Source of the DNA: Diphasiastrum complanatum
Lineage: Eukaryota; Streptophyta; Lycopodiopsida; Lycopodiales; Lycopodiaceae
Reading direction: 5' to 3'
DNA length: 64,000 nucleotides
NCBI GenBank assembly: GCA_029204225.1
Contig: CM055100.1
Coordinates: 22,564,248-22,628,247, forward strand
Part shown: piece by piece, positions 48,866-60,616 of the stretch
How the letters are laid out: the number at the start of each line of letters is the position of its first letter
Position numbering within the stretch: the first letter of the stretch is position 1
Notes under the pieces: model-generated
Database searches by the model: none
Told to the model about the DNA's origin: nothing
Seen by the model: the letters and a program-made list of their open reading frames with translations, nothing else
Program-made: the position numbers and the translations under genes

Positions 48866-49440
48866 TTCAACTAGTTTTAGCATAGACTTTGATAATACTC
48901 CAAGTGAAGTCCTATGCTTTATGAACAAGTCTTTTTCCAATGCTTTGGTGAAGATATCAGCTACACATTCCCTTGAAGACACATGTTGAAGCTCCACCTC
49001 CTTTGCAATGACTCGCTCCCTCACAAAATGATATTGTATCTCAATATGCTTGCTCCTAGCATGAAAGATAGGATTGGATGCCATTCTTTGGGCTGATTTA
49101 TTGTCACAAAAGATGATTGGGCTCTCTGAAAAATCCAGCAAGTGAAGATTCTTGATCATCCTTTTGATCCATACCATCTCCTTTGTGCAATGTGTAAGAG
49201 CTTTGTACTCGGCCTCACTAGATGACAATGAGATAGTGGCTTGTTTCTTTGACATCCATGATATAGCTCCATCACCTATGAAAATACAATAAGAACTAAT
49301 GGATTTTCTATCCATTACATCTCCAGCATGGTCCGAATCTGAAAATCCAAAAAGATTAGGCGATGATCCCTCATACAATATGCCAAAATCTCGAGTTCCA
49401 ATGATGTACCTCAAAACTCGCTTTCCTAGCTTCCAATGCT
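48866..49440 (-). pseudogene. Element K RNase H end
   Basis: The minus strand reads EHWKLGKRVLRYIIGT, FSDSDHAGD, SISSYCIFIGDGAISWMSKKQ, SSSEAEYKAL, FCDNKSAQRMASNPIFHARSKH and ADIFTKAL, the C-terminal copia RNase H, ending LVEEGV just before the purine tract. It is open, but joined upstream to foreign sequence. Confidence 0.87.
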
Positions 49441-50510
49441 CCTAGCATAGTTTTTGCCAATAGAACTTTGATCCATCATAAGAATGATCTTCTTCATAAG
49501 AATAGATCTCCTTTCAATGATCATGTAATTCTTAAAATAGAAACAACCATAATTGATATAGAGAATAGTGTCCACTTGGGATGTTTCACTATTTCTTACA
49601 TCAATTTTACATGTAAAAATGTGACTAGAACATGAAGAATCAAATAGAATGTAAATGAAATGATTCCACCATGCTTCCAACTCTGAACTCTCTGGAAAAA
49701 TACAGCAAACAAACAATAAATGTGAGTGATCAACTTTTGCTTGCATGTCTCCTCCTTCTTTTCCTTTGTTGCCTTGTATCCACCATGATACTCCATGAAT
49801 GAGCCTCCATCTTCATCTTGCCACAAGAAACCATCAAACCTTGGAAATCCATGAGTAGGTGAGTACATAAATGATGCAAATCCAGCACCTCATGACTCCA
49901 TAAACCAAGTAGTTTTCACTAGTCCATCTTCAAGATCTACTTGACACAAGAAAATGACCATGAATTCACCAAAAATTGACAATCTCCAAGTATTGGCACC
50001 AAGTAGCTCAACACTTGAGAACTTAGCCATGGATGAGTGACATAATTAACCTCCAATAGCTTCATTTCCATCAGCAAAATCAGCCAAGAATGCTAGTACA
50101 AATCCAACATCAAAACAATGCTCACCAATGTAGCTAGTTTTACCATATCTTGACAATTTGCACACATCCACATGAAATTGCTCAAACATGAGATAGAACA
50201 AGTAAAGTAAACTTGAACAACACTTCCTTGCTGCTCCTTTGACCTTACTTGAGTCTTCAATATGCTGCAAAAACATATCCATAACACCTTTGCCAATTAC
50301 CTCTCCTTTGATGCTCTTGACTAGCTCCAAATTGCCAACTTCCCTTTTGACTAGTTGAAGCGCTTTGAGATCAACCTCTTGATTTTCAACTTGACCATCA
50401 AAGTCATCGAACAAAATTTGTTTTCCAAATCCATTACTTGATTTTACAGCAAGATAACATCCATCCAAAAGCTCCATGTACACAAGAAGATCCTCCAAAA
50501 GATGTTCCAC
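49441..50510 (-). other. Unfamiliar segment in place of K's RT
   Basis: An open frame at 50510-50046 (MEHLLEDLLVYMELLDGC...) continues with Val/Lys/Glu-rich and Phe/Leu-rich segments and ends near FLADFADGNEAIGG. A few words (DLLVYMELLDG) faintly recall the copia RT phrase D-I-Y-M-E-Q-P-E-G, but no YVDD box or other palm motif is present. The remainder (50045-49441) is non-coding with stops. It may be an insertion, a replaced region or an extremely diverged RT. Confidence 0.5.
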
Positions 50511-50516
50511 TCTTCA

Positions 50517-51690
50517 TAAGAGACTGATACTCAAGATCCATTGGTTGGATCCACTCCTCTTCTTTCCTTGCTTGATCTACACTTGTAGGCTCATCCAAAA
50601 AGGTTAGAAAAGCAGCATAATTTCTAGAAACTACTTGCTTACCCTTTTGATCATATGTGAGCCTTGAAGGTACTTGTCTTTCTCTTGATGTTCTCCTTGG
50701 CTTTTGATTTGATGAAGGTCCATCATCACCACCATCCAAAGTAGGATCCTTCTCATCAACATCAAGAATGTTAGAACCATCTACTTTACCATCAATCATG
50801 CTTTAAGACACCTTTGGAATGTTTCCCTCATCAAAAATTACATCTCTACCAACAATCACTTTGTTAGTAGAAGGAATGTAAACCTTGTAGGCTTTACTCA
50901 CCTCACTATATCCAACAAAAATACCTCTTCTTGAAGATGGATCCTCCTTGGTCCTATCATCAGGAGTAATGTTGACATATCATGTGCATCCAAAGGTTCT
51001 TCAAAAGTTGACACTCGGCCTCCTCTTGAATAGCATCTCAAAAGGTGTCCTTCCATCCAAAATAGCACTCGGCCACCTATTGCACAAGAAATTGGCACAC
51101 AACAAAGCTTGATCCCAAAATGGTTTGTCAAGATTAACTCTAAACCTCATAGCTTTAGCACTTTCTTATAAAGTTCTATTCTTCCTTTCAGCCACTCCAT
51201 TTTGTTGTGGGGTCCTTGATGTTATATACTCCCTCTTGATCCCATGCTCATCACAAAAAGCCTTGAACTTGTTAGATATGTACTCACCACCATTGTCACC
51301 TCTCAAGCACTTGATCTTTGTGGAAAATTGGTTCTCCCTTGCATTCTTGAACTTGACAAAGACATCATACACTTCATCCTTGCTCTTTAGTAGATAGATC
51401 CAACAAAATCTACTAAAATCATCAATGAATGTTACATACATCTTAGCTCCACTATTGCTAATTGTAGTAAATCCATGAATATCCGAATGTACAAGTTGAA
51501 AAGGCTTTGTAGATCTAGAAATAGATCTAGTATAAGGTAGTTTATGTGACTTAGACAAAGCACAAGACTCACAAACATGCTTGTCATTACTTAAGGAACT
51601 TGGAAGACCAATCACAACCTTCTTCCTTGCCATTACCTCCAATGACTTGAAGTTGAGGTGTCCCATCCTTTTGTGCCAAACCTCTTAAAT
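50517..51690 (-). pseudogene. Element K integrase
   Basis: The order is: gag-pre-integrase VWHKRMGHLNFKSLEVMA, the HHCC finger ending CESCALSKSHKLPY, the core HSDIHGF, FIDDFSRFCWIYLL and RGDNGGEYIS, and ITSRTPQQNGVAERKNRTL, with the DDE residues in place. A stop follows at 51.17 kb, then FWDQALLCANFLCNRWPSA, the tail, and a Pro/Ser/Arg linker to EEEWIQPMDLEYQSLM near 50530, the very start of the RT domain. Several isolated stops break it. Confidence 0.85.
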
Positions 51691-52986
51691 AGAAATTTGC
51701 TCCCTTGCAACACATCCAACTTGGTTAGCAATAACACAAGCATCAAGTTTGAACAACTTCCCTTGCCTTTTACCTTTTCCAATCAAGACATCCTTCCTTT
51801 TGATCAAACAAGCATCTCCATCAAACTCCACCTTGAGGCCCTTACTTAGCATTTGACTCACACTAAGCAAATTCTTGGTAATAGATGGAATAAACAAGAC
51901 ATCCTCCAAATGAACATTCCTATTTGTAGAGAGAGAAATAGGAATTGTGCCAATCCCTTTGATTGCACACTCACCATCATTGGCCGTGTAGATCACCCTC
52001 TTGTCATCTCCATATGCCAACAAAGAAGTGAAGTACTCTTTGTGAAAGGTCATGTGTGAACTTGCTCCACTATCAATCCACCAAGGATCTAGATCTCCAT
52101 CATTAGCAAGCATACATGAAGACATCACAAAAGCATCATCATTTGCATCTTGCACATCCAAACCATCCTCATCAAGAGTAAGATTACCTTGCTTGTCTCC
52201 TTGATCTCTCTTCTTCTTGTAGCACTCACTTGCAAAGTGTCCTTTGATGCCACAATAGAAGCACTTGAGCTTTGATCTATCCTTCTTTTTGCTACTTGAA
52301 GAAGCATCCACTTGATCTTGCCCTTTAGACCACTTGCTTTTGGTTTTGCCCTTGAGTTTGCCCTTTGTGAACATAGCATCCTCTTGAAGTGTCGATATAG
52401 ATCCACCTCTTTCTTGAAGCCTATATTCCTCATTGATCAAGATCTCTTGAAGATCCATCAAACTTGGCAAAGTCTTTTGAATAGCAATACTTTGAACAAT
52501 GTTAGCATGATCATCCAACAAGCCATTAAGAATCACTTGAATAAGCTCTCCTTCCTTAATGCTTTCATCTATGCAAGCTAACTCATCATTCAATGCTTTC
52601 ATTCTCAAAACAAAAGTACTTGGACTTTCTTCATTCTTTTGCAAACAAGAAAAGATTTGTCTTCTTAGAGTCAACACTCTAGAAGTAGACTTGGATTCAT
52701 AAAGCTTCTTCAATGAATTCTAAGCTTCCAAAGATGATGTGCACTTACCAACTTTCTTGAGAAGTTCATTGGTAACATTCGTCTTTATCATGTGTAGAGC
52801 CTTCTTGGCCCTCTTGTCATACCTCAATTGATCTTGTTGTGTTGCTGGTCTCTCCTCCAAACCTACAATAATATCCAAAACATCATTCATCTCAAGAAGT
52901 GACTCCATCCTCACTTTCCATAATGAATAGTTACTTGAGGTAAGCCTATCATTGGCTTCCAACATGACTCCAATTGAGGTTGCCAT
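51685..52986 (-). pseudogene. Element K gag-protease
   Basis: From ATG 52986 (MATSIGVMLEANDRLTSSNY) the UBN2-type gag runs to a single stop (TAG at 52721-52723, in ...SLEA-stop-NSLKKLYES). It continues in frame through LNGLLDDHANIVQS, a CCHC knuckle (CFYCGIKGHFASEC) and the protease WWIDSGASSHMT to a stop at 51687. Apart from that one stop it is open for 433 codons. Confidence 0.87.
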
Positions 52987-53574
52987 GTAGCAATGACCTG
53001 ATCTTCTCTTTCAAACTGTTTCAATGCACAAAGCACTCCTTTGAACAACAACAAATGCTTTCAAAAGAAATCACCAAGATTTGAAACTATCTCACAAATT
53101 CTCTTCTAGCACTTATCCAAGCAAATCAACACATAGAATCATGGAATCTTGATCAACCTATGATCTATCCTCAATCTAATGACTTTTGCCACTTCCTAAG
53201 ATTGAAACACACTCAAATGAAGTCCAGAAACCTCACTATCTAGAGATCCAATCAAAAATAGGGCTTTGACAAAATCACAAAAAATTGACTATTCCAAATC
53301 TACATGCAAATGCTGAAAATTTGATATGCGATCTATAAGCCACCACTTAGGCTGAACCAATGATCCAAAAATTAGCCAAATCCAGCATGTGAATTCAAAA
53401 AACGAAATTGAACAAGTATATTGACCTATTTAGTGTTTTGATCTACAAAAGATCCAATCTACAAAAGCAAAAAATCCGATTTTGGTGTAGAATCCTCTCT
53501 AGCATGCTCTAGACTTGATATCTTCACCAAATCATTGATAGATCTGATTTTCTCCTTCATAACCTGAAACACAA

Positions 53575-53586
53575 GCTCTGATACCA
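53575..53586 (-). promoter_or_regulatory. Primer-binding site of element K
   Basis: TGGTATCAGAGC in element sense, directly inside the 5' LTR. Confidence 0.9.
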
Positions 53587-54236
53587 TGTGAAAGATTTTA
53601 GATCCTTAAGATCCAATATACTTGAATGATCTTTGGTTAGAAAGAGAAATACACTACCAATTTCACCAATGTAGAAAAATCAGCATCTACACACAATTTG
53701 AGATGCAAACACTAATAGAACTTGATCAAACTTGAATGAAATGATTATGTACTGTTGCTTTCCGTACAAAACCAGCAAGCTACTGTATTTCACATGTGTG
53801 GATCCAAAAATAACAAATATAGATCATTCTACACATAGAATTGCAAGCAATCACCAAGATAGTGCACCAATGGATAGTAGAACCCAAGAGAACCATGTAT
53901 AAGCATGAAATGAGATAGAGAAGAGAGAAGATGACTCTCTCCATGAGTTACATCCTTTTATAGCAGGTCCAGACCCTAATTGGCCACTTGGCTTTCCCAC
54001 TAAAATGCTAACCCTACCAATTTTGGGTCTAGATTCAATGTACCCAACTTATTCAAATTGAATCTACTCAAACTCACATTCTATCTTTCCCACACTTTCA
54101 AAAAGTGTTTATTCAAATGAAATTTAGACTAATGAACTTTGAAAAGTCAACCTCTAAGTCTAAAACAAGTTTTGGCCTCAATATGCCAAATATGGAAATA
54201 TTGCAAAATGTGATGAAACTAGTTGAATCTTTCACA
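53587..54236 (-). repeat. 5' LTR of element K
   Basis: 650 bp bounded by a perfect 11-bp inverted terminal repeat, tgtgaaagatt...aatctttcaca. The outer flank is aggtt (54237-54241); the other target copy is lost with the truncated 3' LTR. Confidence 0.9.
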
Positions 54237-56043
54237 AGGTTCAATTTGATAGCATCTAAATTAAAGTGGCTAAATGAAGAGCTATCCATCCAACACTATC
54301 TACGTGGTCTTCAAGATCACATTTTTTCAACATTTGGATAAAATACTTCAAGTAAATCCAGCTGTGGCAGATGTAATGCAAAAGGAGTTAATTCAAGATC
54401 TAAGGATAAGATAACAAAAGATGCAACTATGGATCAAATTGGAGTCTCAACAGAAAGAAATTCCTACACTGGTGTGTTCAACTCTTCATCAACAAAACTC
54501 CCAAGAACTGTCAATATGCCAATTCTAAGCTCACCAAAGTGTTGATTCAATCAAAAGTATTTTAGAGGAAAATTCTTCAACTGATGAAGGGATCAAGGAA
54601 TTGCAGCATGCGACTCTCAATGATCCAATCGAGTCTCAACATAAACAACATGTGGCTCATGACATACCCTTTAAGATTATTGATCCGAGAGTTTTTGGGC
54701 TTAATGCTACGACCGATTGTCATTGTATATATATCAAATTTATCTTTGGGGATCGAACTGAAGATAATCATTGCTTACAACAAAATGAATATGAGTTGTT
54801 CATATTCCAACATAATAATGCTCTCTTTTAATAGAATGATGAGTTGGAAATGACTAGAATGTGGCCAAATTTGGACAATGAATCACTTAATTTGGAGCAT
54901 TTCTATTTTGATCTATCAAGAACTGTATACATCACTTCACTCACAGAGGAATCAATGGACCTATGGCCATCCATCTTTAGCGAGACAATGCTACCAATCT
55001 TGCTCAAACTGATTCGGTAAGAGGAAACTCCAGTGCTCAATCAGATAACTTGGAAGAGGGATTGGATAAACTAATGCAACTTGAGACAATCACGTGTTTC
55101 AACCAACTCTTCTTTAGTGATCTTATCAAATTTATGGGATAAGTTTGTAGATCAAAGTTTTTTCTAAAGAAGTTCTGCTGCAATGTTGTTTTACAATAAT
55201 AAGCTGGAAGCTGGACCTGAGGCATTTATGAAAATAATACATGGAAAAATGTCTCTTATTCAAGGTGGCCAAATATTTTTTGACTTCTGCCAAAGGATTC
55301 ACGAAACATGGCACTCAACAATGATGAGAATCGAGGTGATATGCCTTGATACCACTGATGAGAAATCAAGAAGAAATTGCGAAACTATCGCGACCGCGAC
55401 TCAAGCACGACTCTCTTGCGACTCGGATGGAGTTCAGATGTGATTGTTGGACACTGCTGACTGAATCACTCCTACAGTCCTCCAGAATGTAGTCAAGCAC
55501 TGTTGATTTACGTTTATAAAATTAATGCAACATTCAACATAGTTTCAACCAAGGTGCAGAATTAAAATGAACAAGGAAACTTAGACACACAAATAACAGC
55601 AGACACATTTGCATTCGAGATCAGACACGACAAGAAAATCATCTATATTGATCTTTCTCTGATTCTTTAAGCACTGCATGCAAATCCATGCAGTGCGTTG
55701 GCGTGAGAGAAAAACACGGTTCTCTCACGAGTAATCGTCTCGCTTTACTAGTAGACAGTTGAATCTTCGGATCCTAGACAAAATTGTCTTCGCACGTAGG
55801 TGGACATGTATTCTGTAACGTCTTAATTCCTTACTAGCATCAGACTACTTCATTACACTATATGTGTGCTCTATATCTGGTGTCAAGTATCATCCAGCAA
55901 GTATATAGTTGCTCTATGTAACCTATAGATTAGAGTGATTAAGCATCTACAACTAATCAGGAAACTACAAGAGTGTACTTTTGGGTACTTGCATGATCTC
56001 GTTGGTACTCTTTTGGAGCGTGAAGGGCAGAAGAAGGTTTCAC
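54237..56043. other. Unassigned stretch between K and L
   Basis: Short open stretches with stops (for example LKWLNEELSIQHYLRGLQDHIFS written in part at 54260-54340) recall a copia gag, but no motif decides it. No gene is claimed. Confidence 0.4.
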
Positions 56044-56115
56044 GACGTTGGTTTCGTTTCTATCGTTGGTTTCATTTCCATCGTTGGTTCCGTTTCCATT
56101 GTTGGATTCATTTTT
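56044..56115 (+). repeat. 18-bp minisatellite, four units
   Basis: Four diverged tandem units of about 18 bases, of the form cgttggtttcatttccat, are open in several frames (VGFVSIVGFISIVG). Confidence 0.75.
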
Positions 56116-56220
56116 GGTCGTCTCCCTTTTCTCAAGCTGGACCGCAAAAGATTCTCATGCCAGACTGCAAAACATTCTCGTTCGTGAATCTTTCGTGTTC
56201 GTGAACCGTTCGTGATCATT

Positions 56221-57090
56221 TGTTAACTTTACAAATGTGGAGTTATCAAAGGTGGAACTGTGGCACAAAAGGTTGGGCCACCCCAACTACAAAGCCATGG
56301 AATCTATGGTTGCAAAGAAGCTTGCAGTTGGACTCCCCAGGCATTTGTCAAAGTGTGGGAAGAGATGTGAAGCATGCAGCCTCTCAAAGGCTCACAAACG
56401 ACCCTTCTCAAGATCTACATCAATATCAAGCTCTCCTCTTGAACTCATCCATTCGGATGTTCATAGCTTTTCACATGAATCTAATGGTGGTGCCAAGTAC
56501 TATGTAATCTTCATTGGTGACTATTCTAGATTTTGTTGGATGTACCTCTTGTCTAGCAAATCTATGGTGTTTGATTCTTTTGTAAAGTTCAAGACTTTGG
56601 TAAAAAAAATCAACTTAGTACCAAAATTAAGGTATTAAGGAGTGATAATGGAGGTGAATATATCTCCCATAAGATGATTGACTTTTGTTGTTCTAAAGCA
56701 ATAACTTATGCTAACTATTTGTGCAATAGATTGCCAAATCAAGCCATTGGAAGAATCACACCATTTGAAGCTCTATTTGGAGAGAAGCCCAATCTCAAGG
56801 ATCTCAAAGTTTTTGGATCCACTTGCTATGTACACCAATCCTAGGATGATGCTCTTATTGAGAATCATACTTGGGATCTTGTGGATCTTCCTCAAGGGAA
56901 GAAACCTCTTGATTGCAAGTGGGTATTTAGATTGAAGTATAATCAAGATGGATCAATAAGCAAGCATAAAGCTAGGCTTGTAGCCAAAGGTTTTTTACGA
57001 ACCAAAGTTATTGATTATGATGAGACTTTTGCTCTTAAAGTAGGTTACCACGAGGCAAGAGGAGTGGTTGTGTCCATTTGGTAGTGATTC
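56221..57090 (+). pseudogene. Ty1/copia fragment L, internally deleted
   Basis: Plus strand: gag-pre-integrase LWHKRLGHPNYKAMESMVAK, an HHCC finger (CEACSLSKAHKRPF), and the core HSDVHSFSHESNGGAKYYV with FIGDYSRFCWMYLL to about 56630. In another frame follow NGGEYISHKMIDF, then directly ANYLCNRLPNQAIGRITPFEALFGEKPNL (in part) and the RT entry PLDCKWVFRLKYNQDGSISKHKARLVAKGF at 56900-56995. It ends at about 57090. The second half of the integrase core and all of the RT palm are missing. Confidence 0.8.
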
Positions 57091-58370
57091 CTACTTTGTA
57101 GGATCTAGACCATGATTTATGATGAAATCTATACCTACCATGCACCTACCAAGCATGACTCTTGGATCTATGCTAGGGTTTTCACATTAGGGCAAGAAAG
57201 TTGAGTCTACTTCCTTATTACATGCTGGATTTTCACCTAACTTAGCAAAAAAAGTGTCTTTTACTATGTATTCTCATTCTCTATAGGAGGAGATAGAAAA
57301 TTTTTGGAGCCTCAAGGAGAAACTCGAGTTTCCTCTCATTGTATGGTGATTGCTTTTGATTTTAATGAAACCCAGCTTTGGCACATTCTAAACACTGTCT
57401 ACAGGCCGTACTACATCCTTATTTCCACACGTGTCGAGTTGGATTATAGTTATTGATCAATGCTTTGATTGTCTCTACTTGTTTTCTATCAAACTGCTAA
57501 ACTAGATCTTGTTTTCTGATGACTAGTATTTGATAGATTGTTTAACAAGCACACAATCAACCTTGTGGATTATTCAAAGATCCATTTATGGTCCTTAGTA
57601 TTGTACTTTCAGCACTCTAAACCCAGATGAACGCAGATGGAGAAGGAGTGCAGCCCAGAGATGAACCCCCTCGGGTTGGAGAGATGATATTCAAATCACA
57701 GGTAAGTAGGGAGGGGAGCCGCAGATTCAGAAGGCAGGAGTGCGGTAGATTGCAGCCACAGGTAAGCAAGGAGTCGTGTGAGTAGGGCATGCTAGCACAG
57801 GTTACGAACCACAGGTAGACAGGTAGGGTCGCAGCAGCAGGGAGGAAGGAGATTAGGGTGCAGGTGGAGCGCGAGGCAGGCTGAGCGCAAATGGAGAAGG
57901 TAGAGGGCTGGCTTGATAGATTACTAAATTTTCTTGCAAACAAAGTGAGCACTTCTTGCTGTCAAGGAATTTTTGTGTATGCTAATTCTTGCAAGATTTT
58001 CTCAAGAGTAGCTATGTGGAAACATAGAATAGAAGAAAAGCAAATGCTTGACATTCAGGGCTACCAAGGTAGTAATGATGGTCCTCCAACATTTGGCAAG
58101 CCACAAATCAGAAAGTAGAATTCTCAGGTTGCAAGAAAAGAAAGAGTAGGACCGCAGGCAGATAATCCAAGAAGAAGGTTTTCAAACTTATGATCTGCAA
58201 ATCTCGGAGATCAGCCTTCAGGAAAGTTACTTATTTGCTTATGGTTCTATGACTTCTGAACTTACAATTAGCTCTTAAATCAATGATATTCAAACAAATC
58301 TCTTAGTTAGCAGGTTTCAAGCCCCAAGAATCTCTGTTTCACCAATAAACAGAGCATAAATAAGACTCCG
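57091..58370. other. Unassigned stretch; possible FAR1-like scrap
   Basis: Most of this is A/T-rich and non-coding. At 57627-57702 the plus strand reads MNADGEGVQPRDEPPRVGEMIFKSQ (in part: EPPRVGEMIFKS) followed by gtaagt. That resembles the start of FAR1/MULE-type DNA-binding proteins before an intron, but nothing downstream confirms it. The segment 57891-58118 may be gag of element I. Confidence 0.3.
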
Positions 58371-60080
58371 GTTCCTGGATTCCGGAGCCACTCAACACAT
58401 GACTAGTCTCATTGGCTGTTTCGAGTCCTATACACCATAAGTACTCAGAAATTTGTTCACCTTGGCGACAATAGCACACAAGCTATTAAAGGTGAAGGCA
58501 TTGTAGGATTATGCTTTGCAAATGATCAGTCTAAGCTACTCTCTAAAGTCCTGTATGTACCAAAGTTATCTACAAATCTGCTCTTTGTAAGCAGAATCAC
58601 AGATCTAGGACATAGAGTAGAATTCGAATGTGATCAGTGTAAAGTAGTTGATAGGACAGGCAAGATTCTAGCACTTGTATAAATTAAGTCATTGCTTTTC
58701 TGCCTCTAGTCACGCTCTCAGTACTTCACTTCATTCAAATAAAGGTTAACTTTGGCATTATAGACTTGGTCATTTAAATCATGCTGCTATACAACGAATG
58801 TCTAGACAATCTATTGTTCTTGATCTCGACTATCCTCGTGAAAAAGTTGAGTTACATGTTTGTCGAGTTACCTATCTGTCAAGACGGTCTAGTTGGTAAA
58901 CTGACTAGGAAACCATTTAAGTCAAGCCATCAGCATATTGCTAGAGGATTACTAGACGTTGTACATTCAGATATTTGTGGCCCGATGAAAAATTCTTCGT
59001 TGAAGGATGCCAAGTATTTTATAAGAAAAACGATGGTGTACTTCATAAAGAAGAAATCAGAAGTCTTCAACTGTTTTAGAATCTTCAAGGAGCGTGCAGA
59101 AAAGGAGACTGGAAGGACAATCAAGGCCCTAAGGTCAGACAATGGTGGATAATACATTTCTGTCAAGTTTAAGGAGTACTGCCAAAGCCAAGGCATTGAG
59201 CAACAATTCATCACTCCTTACAGTCCTCAGTCTAATGGCTTAGCTGAGAGGAAGAATCGTACTTTGGTCAAATCTGCTAAGTGTATGCTATCACATGCAT
59301 CGTTGCCCAAGAGATTCTGGGCTGAAGCTGTTTCCACTACAGCTTACGTCCAGAACAGATGTTCTACCAAGGCCCTCTCAGACAAGACACCCCACGAGGT
59401 GTGGACAGGCTCTAAGCCTTCTTTAAAGAACCTAAGAGTGTTTGGGTGCATTGCCTACGCGCAGATCCCAAAGGACACAAGGAAGAAATTGGACTTCCAA
59501 GGACTGAAGACCATCCTGATCAGATATACTTCGTCTGATAACACTTACAAGTTGTACGATCTTGATACCCAGCAAATCTTGTATAGCCGGGATACAGTCT
59601 TTATCGAGGATCAGTTTGTCGACCTCAAAGACAAGGACATTGCTCAAAAAGAATCTTCATCACCTGTCGTTGACATAATAGTCCGAGCTTCTGGCTCAGG
59701 CGTGTCTATTGTCGATCCACTTCGAGACAGAAAATCAGACGAAGATGTTGCTTCTACCCAGCAACAAGTCCCAGGAGCGGTTCATCAGTCGAATCCTCCC
59801 AAAAGATCAAGCCGAGTGCGCACACAGCCCACAAGGTATACTCTTGAGTTTGCCTATCTCTTAATGCAGGAACTGACGACAGTGGAAGAGGCACTTAGCC
59901 AACCAAACTCTGATCTCTGGAGAGAAGCCACGGACAGAGAGTATTCCTCTCTGATCAAGAATCAGACATGGTCACTAGTCGAAGCTCCTATTGGTTGCAA
60001 TATTATTGATTGCAAATGGATCTTTAAGATCAAATATAATGCCAACGGAGCAATTAATCGAAGGAAGGCTAGACAACCTA
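58371..60080 (+). pseudogene. Ty1/copia element I, 5' part
   Basis: Plus strand: the protease active site LDSGATQHMTS at about 58375, gag-pre-integrase WHYRLGHLNHAA at 58752, and the integrase with VVHSDICGPM, LRSDNGG-stop-YIS (TAA 59150-59152 in place of Glu) and TPYSPQSNGLAERKNRTLV. From 59264 an open run covers the integrase end (FWAEAVSTTAYVQNRC, PHEVWTGSKPSLKNLRVFGC), the tail and the RT entry DCKWIFKIKYNANGAINRRKAR. At about 60078 it is interrupted by minus-strand element J. It belongs to the same family as H. Confidence 0.85.
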
Positions 60081-60084
60081 ATAA

Positions 60085-60616
60085 ATCCAGCCTTCTTGAG
60101 TCCATAACAAACCTCAATAAGCTCACCAATGAGATCTCCCTTGTCTTGAAAAAATTTCCTCTCGATTAGCTCCATGTAGTCTTCTCCAACCAACCTTTTG
60201 CCATCTCGATCATGAGTGATCAATTCACAATCATAGAATCCTTTGAGTTGATGAAGAGATGTGAGATCCATGCCTTGGATCTTCCCAAGAACCAATCTTT
60301 CATTGCTCTTTCCTTCATGAGACTCCCTCTTAATGATTGCATCATAAGAAGTAGAAACCTCAAAAACATTAGAAGCCATGAAAAAAATGATTAGTACCTT
60401 CAACATAAGAATGATTGAAGTACTCTCTTTTTTCAAACAAGAACTTCTACTCAATGTTTTAGGTAATGACTCATATGATAATGATTCTTCCTCACTATCA
60501 TTCATAATGACATCATTCAAAGTACATCCTACTTTGAACTCTTCACATACTTCTCTTCTTCTTGACTTGTGACTATCTCCCTCACCAAGTCTCTTGATAG
60601 AACCATTTGATCTACT
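60085..60616 (-). other. Element J post-protease region
   Basis: Another minus-strand frame (60520 to about 60085) begins MNDVIMNDSEEESLSYESLP and ends with GEDYMELIERKFFQDKGDLIG and CYGLKKAG. The last part resembles the copia RT stretch between the Y-M-E and Y-G-L-K-Q motifs. The beginning is unfamiliar. It breaks off into element I. Confidence 0.5.

Larger units (their letters stand above)
48488..54236 (-). mobile_element. Ty1/copia element K with replaced RT
   Basis: K keeps a complete 5' LTR (53587-54236), a primer site, gag, protease, integrase and the end of RNase H plus part of the 3' LTR. Where the reverse transcriptase should lie (about 49441-50500) there is roughly 1.06 kb of sequence without RT motifs. 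Integrase and gag carry single stops. K is closely related to J at 60-63.5 kb (gag, knuckle and protease align throughout). Confidence 0.88.

Noticed and set aside
53571-53590. Several gctctgatacca sites as tRNA-Met genes
   Set aside because: They are only the 12-13 bases complementary to the tRNA end, next to LTRs. No full tRNA sequence is present.
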